From Dryas octopetala (taxonomy: Eukaryota; Streptophyta; Magnoliopsida; Rosales; Rosaceae), in assembly GCA_963921425.1 (NCBI GenBank), contig OY992837.1, forward strand, positions 17,581,896 through 17,645,895: DNA of 64,000 bases, read 5' to 3'. Positions within the stretch are counted from its first letter, which is position 1. Each line of letters starts with the position of its first letter. A program made the translations under genes and the position numbers. This document shows, one piece after another, positions 43,650 through 56,304 of this stretch. The notes beneath the pieces were generated by a model that worked only from the letters and a program-made list of their open reading frames with translations, was not told the origin of the DNA and searched no databases.

Positions 43650-45140
43650 AATATGGAGATACATACTCATCAAACATGCAAAATGGCAATTTCAGAATAA
43701 TAAAGTGATATCTCATCCGGCTTATACTCTCCTTGGAGAGATGCTTCAACAAGTTGGTGTTATTTTCAAGGCAAGTATGCACAAGGCACAGCTGATAAGG
43801 AACTAGCTTCAGACTTGACTTAAGGCTGTGCACAAAGCTTTTTCATATTAAATTTAAAGTTATATTGTAGGTTTAATTATATTTTTACCACTCATAGTTT
43901 TAGTTAATTTTCTTTTACTACCCTTATATTTATTTGTCTCACTTTATCTACAACTATTTTCCGTATCTCACTTTATCTTTTTTCGTTCATTCTGTCAACT
44001 AATCTGTCAATATTGATGACAAAAATGCCCCTGCCACTTCAACATTTTTGACAACTTGGGTGAAGGAATTGACAGACAAAGGTAAAGTGGGACTGAAGAA
44101 TAATTGTAAGTGATAAAATGAAAAAAATAAACATACGAGTGAAAAAGTGAAAATCAACTGAAAATATGGATGGTAAAAACATAATAAATCCTTGTATTGT
44201 ATAGGGTGTTAAAAATTGATTTAAGAGTTACCAATAAATAATATAAAAGAAACTTGGCAGTTGAGTAAGTCCAGTCCAAATCTCAAGTCCGCTATTCGGC
44301 GAGCAGACTCCAAAACAAATGTCTGCCAACGCATTTTCTTGTTTGGCCAATCGAAACGACATTGACCAAGAAAGGAATAATATTACTGTTAATATCTCTC
44401 TCTCTCTGAAGTCTCAAACTTTAGTAGTACGCCTTCTACAGATTCATACATCTGCAAGTGATAAATCAGCTGCTTTTCTTTCCTTAACTTTGTTATATAT
44501 TGTTAAATAATTAAGGAAAGACAACTCTATAGTACTCCAACTCTGAAATTAGGCATAGTATTATGTACTAATTAGGTTGGCTTTGGATCACAACCTTCAT
44601 ATAAATACTCTCTATATGACTTGAATCATTAGAGATTTCTCTAAGATATATATCTACAAGATATTGTAACAGATATTTCATAATTAACATATATTTTTTT
44701 CTCATTACTAATAAAATTTACTCATATCTTCAAGTTTCGTATCTAATAAACCGATTCGATCTTGAATCTATTAACATGTTAAATACATAATGAGAATTTT
44801 CACCTAGCAAAAAAAAAAAAAAATTGTTCATAAGATAATTAGTTCAACCCATCCCATTATGAAATTCTAGATTCTCTTTCCATGTCTTTCTCTCCCTCTC
44901 TTTCTTTCTTTCTCCTCTCTCTCTCTCTCCTTCTCTCTGTCGGCATCATTTTCCGTCCGACAGAGAGGAGGTGCAGAGAGAGAGAGAGAGAAAGAAAGCT
45001 AAGGTACGCATAGTGTGGTATGAGGTTGGTGACTAAGACTAGGTCTTGGGTACATGGTTGCTACATTTTTGTTTTTTTGTTTTTTTTTTTTTTAAATTAA
45101 TGGTTGTTCTTTATGGTCTTCTAGTATTGGATCAAATTTA
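43650..45140. repeat. paralogous segment B (matches 32660-34260)
   Basis: Alignment with segment A is broken at 43930-44520, where B has its own AT-rich insert. The shared TATAAATA box is at ~44606. A CT-rich tract with a complementary arm (TCTCTGTCGG..., CCGACAGAGAGG) at ~44930-44975 forms a local hairpin not present in A. Confidence 0.7.
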
Positions 45141-45402
45141 TAATTTCGATGGACACCTTATGGAGGAGGTGAAGAAAGTTCGGGGTCATTTTTCTCACTC
45201 AACTTGCAATTATGTGTCTTGTGATTGTAATAGAGTGGCATATTACTTAGCTCAATACGCTTTGAATTATAATGTGGTGTCGTTTTGGTATGGTGAGGCT
45301 CCATCTTGGTTGCTTACCCATGTTTAAATTGATCAAGCCATATAATTTTTGTATTCCTTTAGCTCCAATAAAACTTACTTTCGGTTTAAAAAAAAAAAAA
45401 AG
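45121..45402 (+). pseudogene. RNase H-like (RVT_3) fragment with poly-A tail
   Basis: The frame MEEVKKVRGHFSHSTCNYVS continues CDCNRVAYYLAQYALNYNV and SFWYGEAPSWLLTHV, then a stop at 45325. This is the C-terminal third of the RNase H-like domain found in plant LINE-derived proteins (family: ..H..R..N..A..LA..A, ending W...P.F). It is followed by an AATAAAA signal (~45366) and an A-run (45388-45402), i.e. a retrotransposed 3' end. The N-terminal catalytic part is absent. Confidence 0.6.
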
Positions 45403-45479
45403 AAAAAAACTTAAGTTGCGCAATTTATTAAATAATTGAGTAAATAATAACATCCCAAATGAAAAGGGAGATTGAATTT

Positions 45480-45600
45480 GAAAACTTGTAGCTTAAGTAG
45501 TTGAGAGCATTTATCTTTACACCTAATATTAGAGTTCGAATCCCTCCTCCCGTTTCCCTTGTAACAACAATAAAGAAGAAGTATAGTGCCAACCACTAAG
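45480..45600 (+). mobile_element. probable tRNA-derived SINE
   Basis: TAGCTTAAGTAGTTGAGAGC (45489-45508) resembles an RNA polymerase III A box, and GAGTTCGAATCCCTC (45532-45546) matches the B box (GGTTCGAATCC), 24 bases further on. The sequence does not fold into a full tRNA cloverleaf, so it is better read as the head of a SINE than as a tRNA gene. Confidence 0.5.
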
Positions 45601-45898
45601 CCAAATAGTAATTGGCGCTATTAGTTTTCTTGTTTTAGGCAAGAGATGTTGCTAGTTAACTAAAGAGAACTATTCACTTCTAATTAAGTGCCACCACTAA
45701 ACAAAATAGTATTCACCTCTATTTATTCTCCTTAGTTCTTATACAAAGCATAGGATCCCACATCATGTAATGTAATATGCAGAACATTAAGGGTAAAATA
45801 GGAAACTCCCAAAAAGAGAAACTTGAAGATAGAGTCAAGTCTGACCAGGGTTATTTAATTATAAATTATGATTGTTAAAGTTGAATGAATCACAAGTC

Positions 45899-45930
45899 AC
45901 AAGACTCACAAGACTCACAAGACTCACAAC
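45899..45930. repeat. short tandem repeat, ACAAGACTC units
   Basis: Three to four 9-bp units in the likely promoter region of the BPA1-like gene, 220 bases before its ATG. Confidence 0.7.
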
Positions 45931-46146
45931 ACATTCCTCATCATCTCTCATGCTGCCTTGGTCCTCCTAAAATTCTCTCTCTTTTTTGGTGGCTGGCACT
46001 TGGAAATTTCTTTGTTTCCCAGCTCAGCTCTGTAGCCTTTGTACCCACCACACAACACTATCTGTCTCACCATCACCATTCACTACCACACTTTCTCTAA
46101 GACTTTGAACAAACAAACACTCTTCCTTTTGCTGCTCACAATCACA

Positions 46147-49100
46147 ATGCAGCAGCAGGTCTTCAAATTAACCAAACTTATAATTTTTATGTATATATTT
46201 ATTTATTTGAATTTTTTGTATTAATTTTTTTTTTTTATTCTGGCAGACGAGGACAGTCCAAGTAACGCAACTGTCAGATCTAGCTAGTGAGAGAGAGATT
46301 CACGAGTTCTTCTCATTCTCTGGAGAAATCGAACGCATTCAGATCCAACGGTACGCTTTTTCTCTTTTTCTTTGGTGTTTTTTTTTTTTTTTTTTATTTT
46401 ATAATTTTTATAATTTTTCTTTACATTTTTCATTCTGTTTGGCTTCTGAGAAAATGTGAGAAAAGAAAACAAGGAGAAGAAAATTTTCTTATTTTCCCTG
46501 GTAATTTTCAAAGAAAAAAGGTCAAAAAGTAAAAAGGAAGAGTCAACTTAACTGAGCAAGATATGCACTTACATACATACATACATACATACATGCATGC
46601 TTAGATTGACATATTGTTTTAGTATATTTTGACCCCCTGTTTTGTTGCTGAGAAAATTTAAGAAAATAAGAGAAAAGAGGATTCACTGGGGTTTATTTAT
46701 TATTATTTTTTTTTTGGTGCAAGAGTTTTATTTTTTATTTTTTTTTTAACTTGAAAGGTTTCACTAAACTAAGCCGAGATATTGTGTAGCCGAGTTTTTC
46801 CAAAATTTTATCATCTTTAATACATTTATTGTGCAGCCAAATCATGGGTAAGTGTTTTTTGGGATTGTTAATCTTGTTTCTTGAATTGTTTGTTTGTGCA
46901 GTGAGCCTGCGGAATCAAAGACTGCATTTGTTACTTTCAAGGATCCCAAAGCTCTTGAAATCGCGCTGTTGTTATCGGTATTTCCTTAAATTTGTTTCCA
47001 CTTTACTGGAAATGAAGTTGATGCCTAACAATTATATTTCTTTATTAGCAATGTTTGGTTCTTTCTTTTCCTTAAAGGTTTTCAGTTAATTTAACTTGAT
47101 AAATTCAGTTGGTGAATGTAACATGAAGAAGCAATTTATTGGAAGCATGCCTCTAATTGGACACTTTTCTTTAACTTGAAGGCAGGCTTTTTGTGCTTTG
47201 AGTTATATGCTCGATGTGAGTTTGCTTTGAAAAGAAATAAAAGTACGAGAGGGAAAAATTGTTCATTCAATAATACCTAAAATAAAATAATATTGAGATG
47301 TATTTAACTCCAAAAGGAAGATATTGTTGTATCAGAAACTTTGAAACTACGTTAATGAGTTAATGTGCAGTCTTGCAATGAAATTTCTTTCCTGCTGCCT
47401 CTATTATATTTCAAATTAAATGTTATCTACATAATACTTTAGAGCTATGAGATCGGGTTATACAAACATTCAACATTTTTCGTCTTGTACATACTGTTTA
47501 ATGACATATTAGTGTTACTTTGGAGCTTGCATCCTATATAAATTTGTTATCTCGCACATCTTTTTTCTCTATATGATAAGGTTGGAAAACAATAGATTTT
47601 GAGTATTATCATCTTAAATATTAAGTATAAAGAAGCAAAATAAGCTGCCATTATCTGCTTCTTGGTGAATAAAGTGACAATAAATAGTGATATTTTTATA
47701 TATAAAAAAAACAGTTCTAAGAAAGGAAGTTGCTGTGTTTATTGTTGATTGTATGCAAACTTCACTATTCAAATGGTATAACTCTGTTTATAGATGTTTT
47801 ATCTAAGGTTGTGGTGTGTTCAATTTATTGTGCCTTATCGTATTATCTGCCATGACATTATCTGAATTAGTGTTTTCTTTGATTAAAATTTTCTTAATGG
47901 TTTTGAACTTGTTTTGCTGAGTCCTTTTCAATGAACATGTATCTTCCTCTGTGTAACTCTAGGTAATGAAACATGTATGTTTTGGGTTTCAGGGAGCAAC
48001 AATTGTAGATCAGATCGTGACTATATCTCCTGTTGAAAATTATGTACCCAAAAATGAGATGCAAGTAAGTTTCATATAAAAGTGTCTGCAATCTTGTTTC
48101 TTTCCTGTAGCCAAAACTGTGTATTTCATTGGTGCAATTCATGCAGGAAGTAAGGATGGTGGAAAATGCCATTTGTGCTGCTCCTGTTGAAAATGTTTCA
48201 CCAAATGCTGAGGTAGCCAATGACACCACCACATATCTCACGTTGTTATGAATCTTAAATAGTTAAAAACATTTCCTATATAGTGAATTAAGTACTTTTC
48301 AGTGGATGTGTTAGAGTATGCCTGGAAATGGGAAAAAGTGTGGAAAATATGTTCATATGCAAGGGTCGGGTATGTAACTGTTTGGATTCCTTGGTGAATT
48401 TCAGTTTCTGAATGATCGATTGAAATGGATTACGGTTTTCCCAATTTACATATCCTTCTGCAATATAAAATACCCTACTAGGACATCTATTTAATGGATT
48501 GTGACTCTTTCAAGTTGGTTCATCATGAATATTACTGTAATGATATACCTGAGATGAGTAGATACTTAAATGATCTGTTCTGAAACCTTTATTTTCCCAA
48601 GGCCTTTAGTAATTTCCTTGGTGATTTTTACCTTGAAAATTTCCAACTTTATGGGGTTAAGGGTAATGCATCTCTGTTTGCAGGATAAAACTAGCTCGCC
48701 TAGCAATGGAAGGGTGTATGTTAATAAAGCACAAGATGTAGTGTCCACTATGTTTGCAAAAGGTTCAGCGATTGGACAAGATGCTGTGAACAAGGCTAAA
48801 GCATTTGATGAAAAGCATCGGTTGACAGCAAGTGCAACTGAGAAGGTCAGTTCCTTTGACAAGAGGGTGGGGCTTACAGAGAAATTGACAGTAGGCTTTT
48901 CGGTGGTTAATGAGAAAGTGAAGTCTGTTGATCAAAGACTTCAAGTCTCAGATAAAACAATGGCAGCAATATTTGCAGCAGAGAGAAAATTAAATGATAC
49001 AGGGTCAGCTGTCAAAACAAGCAGGTATTGATATCACCCTGGAAAAATATGATGTGTCAATCTAGTTTACACTCTAATGCTGTTTATCTTGTAAACTGTT

Positions 49101-50774
49101 GCGTACCTTCAATAAGAATGATGCTGAATGCACAAAATAAATTGTTTTTGAATAAGGCTAGGAGTCCAGGACAGTGGTAAACATTGCCCCTGTGTTTGCT
49201 TGGTAGTCTATTTCCATGGGGCATCCATGGGACATATTTGTGAGAAGTTTATATTGAGGTACTAGGCTGCATCTTAGATTGTTTAGGAATCCATAGCACA
49301 TTCGTCAGACATAAAAAATACTCATAACAAAGGCCACTTCTGTAGTATATATTACATTATGTGCATTCATATAGCAGGATCTTTAACCCAAGTAGCACTC
49401 ATGCTCATAGGGCTTTAGTTCTTCGGATTCTTTAGAGCTTCAGTTTGTAGGTTGCTCTTCAATTTCTGATTTTCTTGTTTTTTCTTAGTTACTGTTGATA
49501 GATGATGGAAATATCATCTCCGCGCGGCCCTCTCCCAGCCATGGGTTAGTGCTGCCTATATAAGTACTTGTTTGATGTTTCCATGTCCTTGGTTTCTGTA
49601 TCCATGTATCTACCCTAAAAAAGAATAACATAAAAGTAAAAAGATGTGAGAGAAATTTGTAATTAGGGGAGAAGCAGAGCCATTGACCTCTCAAGAGTGA
49701 TTTTATTCCAGCTTAATCGTGTCTATTAGTATATGATAAAGAAAAGAATGTTAGTTGATGAACTCTCATTTCTTGCTGACAGGTACGTGACTGCCGGAGC
49801 AGCTTGGTTAAATGGTGCTTTTAGTAAGGTGGCAAAGGCAGGGCAGGTTGCAGGTACCAAAACCAGAGAAAAGTTCCATCTGGCTGTGTCAAACTTGACT
49901 GCAAAGGTGGGTTTACTTCACTATCAATTTTTTCTTTATTGCACATATGAGAGCTAGTAATTTTGTATCGTTGTCCTATGTTTTCTTTTCTTGGTAATAA
50001 TGTGTTTGCACTTTCAAGTGAATACCTAATAATAATATACAAGTGTATCCCACCCCAAAAAGGGCCCTGAGATTGAATTACCCTGTTTATCTGTGGGTTG
50101 ACTTTAAGAAATTGAATTACCCTGTTTATCTGTTTTAATTATTGTCTAAAATGTGCTAGGAATTTCAGAAAATTGTCCATTTGAAAACAGATCATTAAGC
50201 AATTGAAATCTTTAAGTAATTATTTTATGCAAGAGAAATATTCTTAAATGCTAGGCCCCTTTCATTGAGGGATCCCTTAAATAAGCTTATTTAAGGGATC
50301 CCTTGTAGGGTTCACTCCACATTGTTTTTTAATGATCGAAACTGTCAATTTTTTTTTATCTCTCTTGAATGATCGTCCTTGCAAAAAATTAGGTTAATCA
50401 GAAACCATTTAACCGTTGATTAAATGGTGGCCATTTCAAGTGTTTATCTAAAATATTTTGTTTGTCTATTTATGTGATCAAAGTTCGATAGCTTAATGGA
50501 TTCTGATTTGTCTAATCTTTTGCAAGGATAATATTTGAATATAGACTTAAAAAATAGACGGTTTGGATTGTTGAAATACTATATGGAGTGGATCCTATGA
50601 GAGATCCCTTAAATAAAATTATTTGAGGAATCCCTCAATGAAAGGGGCCTGTCTTAAATGCACTATTATTTCTTTATCTTAGGTGAATGTATAATAATCT
50701 TAATCCAGAAGTGAATTGAACTTATGCTTGTTTATCTCCTCCCGCATATGCAGGAACCTCCAATTGCTGCATAA
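46147..50774 (+). CDS. BPA1-like RRM protein (binding partner of ACD11 family)
   Basis: Eight exons: 46147-46158, 46247-46350, 46902-46977, 47993-48064, 48147-48212, 48684-49024, 49783-49906 and 50754-50774; 816 nt, 271 residues. All introns are GT..AG and phases agree. Start MQQQ then TRTVQVTQLSDLASEREIHE: residues ~5-75 form one RRM (RNP-2-like VQVTQL; RNP-1-like KTAFVTFKDP; then GATIVDQIVTI). The C-terminal half has VYVNKAQDVVSTMFAKGSAI, DEKHRLTASATEKVSSFDKR, SDKTMAAIFAAERK and YVTAGAAWLNGAFSKVAKAG, the conserved helical part of BPA1/BPL proteins, which bind the lipid-transfer protein ACD11 and restrain defence and cell death in Arabidopsis. The tail ends early, EPPIAA, versus a longer acidic tail in some relatives. 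Intron 7 carries a 400-bp MITE. Family assignment is firm; the precise paralogue is not. Confidence 0.88.
50252..50651. mobile_element. 400-bp foldback MITE in intron 7 of the BPA1-like gene
   Basis: Left end TAGGCCCCTTTCATTGAGGG; complement of the right end CAGGCCCCTTTCATTGAGGG; inverted similarity extends ~65-80 bases at about 85%. It is flanked by an exact 10-base repeat TCTTAAATGC (50242-50251 and 50652-50661). The arms also contain a local palindrome (GGGATCCCTTAAATAAGC...). Target length and inverted ends suggest the Mutator superfamily. It can fold into a long hairpin RNA if the intron is transcribed. Confidence 0.88.
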
Positions 50775-51534
50775 GACAAGGTTTGAGGTGTCAGAAGGTA
50801 ACCTCGATGGACATTCTTTCAGGAACACACTCAACAACCATGTTTATTCTAGTGACCAATTTGGGGTGAATTGTGCAATCTCCCTTTATGGTTTGATGTG
50901 TGTCAGTCAAGTTTTGCATTCATTTGTTCTTTTCTTCCTATATATCATTTAATTCCTGGAGTATTGTACCTGTGGCTCCATTTGTTATTTTTGTAGTTGT
51001 ACACTGGTCGAGTGGAACAACATATATATAAGAAAAGTCAATTCGTGATTGAGTGGAAAGAAGTCGAAATTGTGATAGCTTGCTATTATCTCTTTCTGTT
51101 GAGGAGTTATTTTCTGTTTGTTTCAGATTTTTTTGTACGACTTCTGATGGGTGACTGTAAATTTTGCTTTAGTTAAGATTTAAGGTTTTGGAACAAAGTA
51201 TGAACCTGCATCTCGTTTGCATCATCAAGATTGATATAACACTTTTTGAAATCAATGGGAAAGCACAAGGATTGTCACCAGGAAAATTCTACAATTAAGC
51301 GCTCCACCGATGGAGCATTGTGATGTGGAGCTATGTGAGCCGTTAGATCAAGTTTTGATCTAAGGGCTGTTATCAAGTTTCACAAAGCAGCCAAGTAACT
51401 TGTTCAACCTTTTACAGCCAGTAACATAAATCAGATGGACTTGGAATTCCATTTTTACCCTCACTCACTCAGTTATTTATTTATTTATTTTTTTTAAGTT
51501 AAGAATGCTTCATTAAACACCAACAACCAAGAAG
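50775..51534. other. 3' UTR and downstream DNA of the BPA1-like gene
   Basis: The 3' UTR probably runs from the stop at 50774 to somewhere before ~51240. No other gene is seen. Confidence 0.5.
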
Positions 51535-52024
51535 TAAAATTTCGGTTTCGCGAAAATTTTTGATAGAAATTTGATGGAAATTTTTACGGAAATTTCGATT
51601 AAAATTTTGATTCCGACAAAATTAGACAAAAACGACAAAAATTGCTATCAAAATAAGAAAATTTTGAATAAGACTTGATCATATACTTATTTAACATATT
51701 ATCTACTATATTATAAAAAACATTGAAGGAACCAAATTATATAATAGGTTTAATGTGATATAAGGTAAATATAATGCGCGCTAGAGGTAAATACTGTTAA
51801 AAAAATAGGTCACTAATTAATAATTATATAAATAACACCTCAAATTTATTTATATTACAATATTAAATCATGAATTAAATAAGTATTAAATACTACATAG
51901 GGTTTCTAGCACGTTCAAAATTTTTGCTGTCTTCGGTATTATCATGTCCAGAGTAGGTGAACTGCGAAGAATAATCACCCCAAAATACATCTCCAGCATA
52001 ACTTCGCATATAACTCCCAACATG

Positions 52025-55000
52025 CTAACCGTATGGATCAGAAGGTGGTATTTGTGGTGGGATTTGCCCATATCCGTACTCATTTGAAGAGATACTGCTA
52101 GACTCACCTAAATAAAAAGGATATGGTGGGTAGACTATTGGAGGGTTTTGCCCATAATTGTAATTATTATCTCTTACCCCCATAGAACCAAAAGTAGTGG
52201 ATAACGAATCCTCTTCTTCTAGTATCATATTCACATTACCTTTTTTTCTGCGATTGTAGTAATTTCCAATGACACCAATTCCCCGTCCTGCACTCCTACT
52301 CCCATGATCCTCATCTTGTGTTGCATAGGTATAGTTTTCTTCGCCAGTAAATCGGATGGTATCGTATTGATCATCTTCAGTGTTATCTTCATTTCTACCA
52401 CCACCCTCACCACCACCTCTACTTCCATTATTGGTAGGTGTGTCTGATCCTGTGTCAGAGTTGCTTGATCTGGAAGGATTACTGGGAACATTTTCATTGC
52501 GATTTATTGGACTTCGCATAAGTTCCTCAAAACTCTCAGTAGGGCCCACCTCTTCATTAAGAACTCTGTCCACATTGATACCTTCCTGGCGTGCTTGAGC
52601 TGCAACATCAGGATCTGGATTGTTTGCGTCATCATCTAGATGGATGGGCCTGATTCACTAATAAAGCTGATTTCCCTCTGCATCATCATCCCCCATACAA
52701 TTTTCAAACATATCCAGTGGATCATAGTTGTCAACGCAATCCTCTTCAGCTTGTTTGTCTCGAATTGCAAGCTTCATATTATAGTAGCTATAGACCATCT
52801 TTTCTAACCTACTATATGAGAGCGAAAGTGCTCCAGTTTCTTTCACAAGAGGATGATGACGCCGTTTGTGAAAGAACTTTGATGGCTAATTTTCTTACAG
52901 TAGGCGCATCAATCCCATACATGATCCACCATTCACCTGAATTGTATAAAATTATGAGTGTAAGTTTAACCATTCACCTGATCCAACTAATAAAGTACGG
53001 TGTATACTCACTAGGAGACATTTTTTATCTAGCGGCAATTGCAGCTCGCTCTTTGAACATTCTCTTCGCATCTTAGAAATATGTTAGCTAGATACAAATC
53101 ATACAATATCCATCAAAATATAAAACTTAAGAGTTAACACAATCGAATTCTTTAAAGTTTAAAGTATTAATATTTTATACAATTATGGGAAGAAGACAAT
53201 CAAACTCTATAAAGCATTATGTCAAGTTATTTTCACCTCATTTCCAAATTGGGCAACTTCTGTTGAATTAGGATCCAATGTTTTATATACATTGTGCACA
53301 GCCCGAATAAGTTCACCATCATTTTCCACGCCTTCTTTATATTGGTAGCGATGATTCAAATAGTGGGCTGCATCAAGTAAATATTGAAATACATATTTAG
53401 TAACAATAATTTAAGGTTAGATAACTTAGATCAATGAAAAAACATGCGGAACTAAATTTAATTTAAACATATTTGGGTTATTGCTGCATGCAAATCGTGT
53501 TGTAATGTTTTAAACCATTGATCATCGATGATTTTTACCACCCAACGTGCACCGTGTTTAAGTAATAATTCGTCCTTCACACGACATATCAACTCATAAA
53601 CGGATCTCATAGTAGGATACACCTTTGTATCGACAACATTTAAAACTAGGTAGAGAGGTTCTAACAAACCGCAAATCTTAAGCATCTGTTGCCAAAATAA
53701 GTGATCAAGTACTATGGATTCCACCTGTTGTCTTGCTTCTCCTTGCCGGAAGTTGCTATTGCCCCAATCAGTACAAGTGAACAATTGCTTCAACCCTATC
53801 ATCTTTCGATACAAACTATCCAATGCAAGATAGTGGGTAGCAAATCGGGTGGGACTAAGACGAATAATATCTCCACCACAAATCTCACGCATCTTTGCCA
53901 ACAACCAGTTATGGTTGTAAATAAAATTTGTGATCTTTTGAGCCTTTTTTATCACCTTAGCAACCAACTGGTTCTTCCAATCTCTTCGAACACGAGATCA
54001 ATGCAATGTGCCGCACACGACGTCCAGTACACATTATATTTTTTCATCAACTTCTTCTCTACTGCGACATATGTGGAACCATTGTCGGTGACAACTTGAA
54101 CAACATTGTCAGGTCCAACCTCCTCCATTACATCCTTCAGTAGCCCATATATATATATATATGTCTTGCATCCTTTATGCAATTTGAAGAATAAACAGAC
54201 TTAAGGAATATAGTCTTACCTCTTGAGTATGCCATGAAGTTTATAATAAACAACTTGGTAATTGGACCTGTCCAATCATCGGACATGATTGTGCAACCAT
54301 AAGTTGCCCAATCCTTCTTCAAGTTGTTGATATGCTCTTGCATTTCAGTAAACTCCTTTTCCAAATATACGTTCCGTATCTGATAGGGTGATGGAGGTTC
54401 CACTCCTTTTCCTGCCTGCTGACATCCTATCACCAAGTTTTTGAAATGATGAGATGCTGTTTTTGAAGGAGGAACATTTTCGTAGATGAAGAACTTGGCT
54501 ATCAAGCCCTGCATCTTTTCTTTGATTAACCCTCCAGAAAAGAGATTTTTAGCACTTTTTTGGCATGCTTTAGATGACTTGTAAAGGCTTGGTGCTACTA
54601 GGATTGTTGGTTGTGATTCCCACACACTTGATCATCTTCGCAATTGTGAACCACTATTAGACCCAGAACTTTGTCCCCTATTCGGGACTTTATGTAAGTG
54701 TTCCTTATCCCATTGTGCTGCTTTGGATTGTCGAATTGCAGCTCGAAAATTTCTTCACTCTTCAGGTCCTATATTATCATTATGATCATCATCGTCTTCA
54801 TCGTCACTGTCACTTAAATTTATGTGACTTTCTCCGCGAAGTTCTGCTTGAATCTCTTCTATTTGTTGTGCTTTCTTGTTCTTTTGTTGTTGTTTATATC
54901 CCAAGGTGTTTGCAATGTGTTGTTTCACCTCTTATAGTGCAGCGTTGCACATTGCTTCTAGGATCCATACCTACAAGGTGGTATTTCAGTCTTGTCACGT

Positions 55001-55116
55001 ATTCCACCACCCTTCATTACAAGGTTACAATATTTGCATACTGAACCTTGTTTACTAACCGAATTTGGAAATGCATGCTCCCAAGCTGAATCACGTGCTC
55101 TTCCTCTGCTGGCCAT
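52025..55116 (-). pseudogene. BED/DUF659/hAT-C transposase, frameshifted
   Basis: Minus-strand order: MASRGRARDSAWEHAFPNSV and CKYCNLVMKGGGIR, a BED-finger start whose His ligands are lost by frameshift (54958-55116). An acidic linker follows. The DUF659 region is at 54137-54625: TYGCTIMSDDWTGPITKLFI. At 53952-54182: VVQVVTDNGSTYVAVEKKLM and WTSCAAHCIDLVFEEIG. The middle catalytic part is at 53458-53967: RLSPTRFATHYLALDSLYRK. The hAT-C dimerisation domain is split near 52850-52960 (SGEWWIMYGIDAPTVRKLA; SQTASSSSCERNWS) and 52658-52846. A Gly/Asn/Pro-rich C-terminal tail lies at 52025-52573. A (TA)n expansion near 54150-54165 sits at one frameshift. A live transposase of this type is ~700 residues; this one is dead. 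Confidence 0.85.
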
Positions 55117-55749
55117 ATTAGTACCTAATAACAAAAGACATATACAAATACACAATCACAATCTAATATCTCCACCACAGTCAAATATACACAATCACAA
55201 TCAAATATGCAAAATCAACCCAAATTTAACCCAAAATCATATTAAACATTTAAACTTTCCCCAAATATACACAAATACACAATCACAATAAGTATTTGGG
55301 TACTTATTTCCAAATATACACAATCACAGCCAATAACTATTTTCAAATTTAAATCCAAATATATTTGGGTACCTAGAAGGCTAGAAGTTAAAAACTTAAA
55401 ACTATTAAATTGACTATTAAATTTAAACTCCAAAGTTGGGTTTAAAACCTAGTAGACTAAATGGATATTAATTTAAAACTATTAAATTGATTATTATATT
55501 GTTCTTAATTAATTTCAACTCTTTTCTCAATTTTCAATTTTTCATACATGAAATTGGTCTACTGGAATTTATTGACATATCACATATCTATGCAGAGGCA
55601 ATGAGATGATTTTAAATAAAAGCATGAAATTATGGTCCAATTTATTGTGGTGAGACATTTGACATTTTAGTTAAGTACAAAATTGAACAAAAGAAAAGGT
55701 TTGGTAACTCAGACAATAAAAAAGGTAATCAATCACTACTACAAAAGCA

Positions 55750-56130
55750 CTTATTCCTGGCAAAATTAAATCGCCAGGAAAAACAATTTTCTGGCGGAAA
55801 AATAGCTAAATCCGCCAGGATTATGAAGCAGTGGCGGATAGAGTTTCCGCCAGCATTAAAACCGTAGGCAAAACACAAAGCATTAAACTTTTCCTAGCGG
55901 ATATATCCACGGGCATTAACTTATTCACGTCGGATATATCCGCCGGCATTAACTAACCCTGGCTGATATAACCGCCGGCATTGATAGTATATCCGCTAGG
56001 AAAAGTAATAAAATATATTAAAAAAAATACTTTTCTGGCGGATATATCCGCCGGTGTTGATAGTGTATCCGCTAGGAAAAGTAATAAAATATATTAAAAA
56101 ATCCTTTCCTGGCAGATACAACCGCCAAAA
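55750..56130. repeat. CACTA subterminal repeats (CCGCCAGGA family)
   Basis: Short inverted motifs, e.g. ATCGCCAGGAAAA, TTTTCTGGCGGA, GATATATCCGCCGGCATT, ATCCGCTAGGAAAAGTAAT. A ~65-bp unit (CGCTAGGAAAAGTAATAAAA to CTGGC(G/A)GATA) occurs twice, near 56000 and 56070. A few motifs (AATCCGCCAGTATTGTCCGC) lie at the right end near 57820. Confidence 0.8.
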
Positions 56131-56304
56131 TTATTGAATATATATTAAAAAAAAATAAATGAAATTATATTTGAAATAATTAATATAAAACATTTCAAAT
56201 AATAATTATACACTAATAAAGATAAAATCTTTCAATTAACAATACATGTCAAATAATATTGTTCCATCAATAGAGATAAGATAAAGTAGGCAAACAAAAA
56301 TAAT

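Noticed and set aside
45480-45600. A functional tRNA gene.
   Set aside because: A and B boxes are present but acceptor, D and anticodon stems do not pair; a SINE head fits better.
54140-54170. (TA)n run near 54150 as a regulatory element.
   Set aside because: It sits inside the decayed hAT coding region at a frameshift; simple microsatellite expansion explains it.
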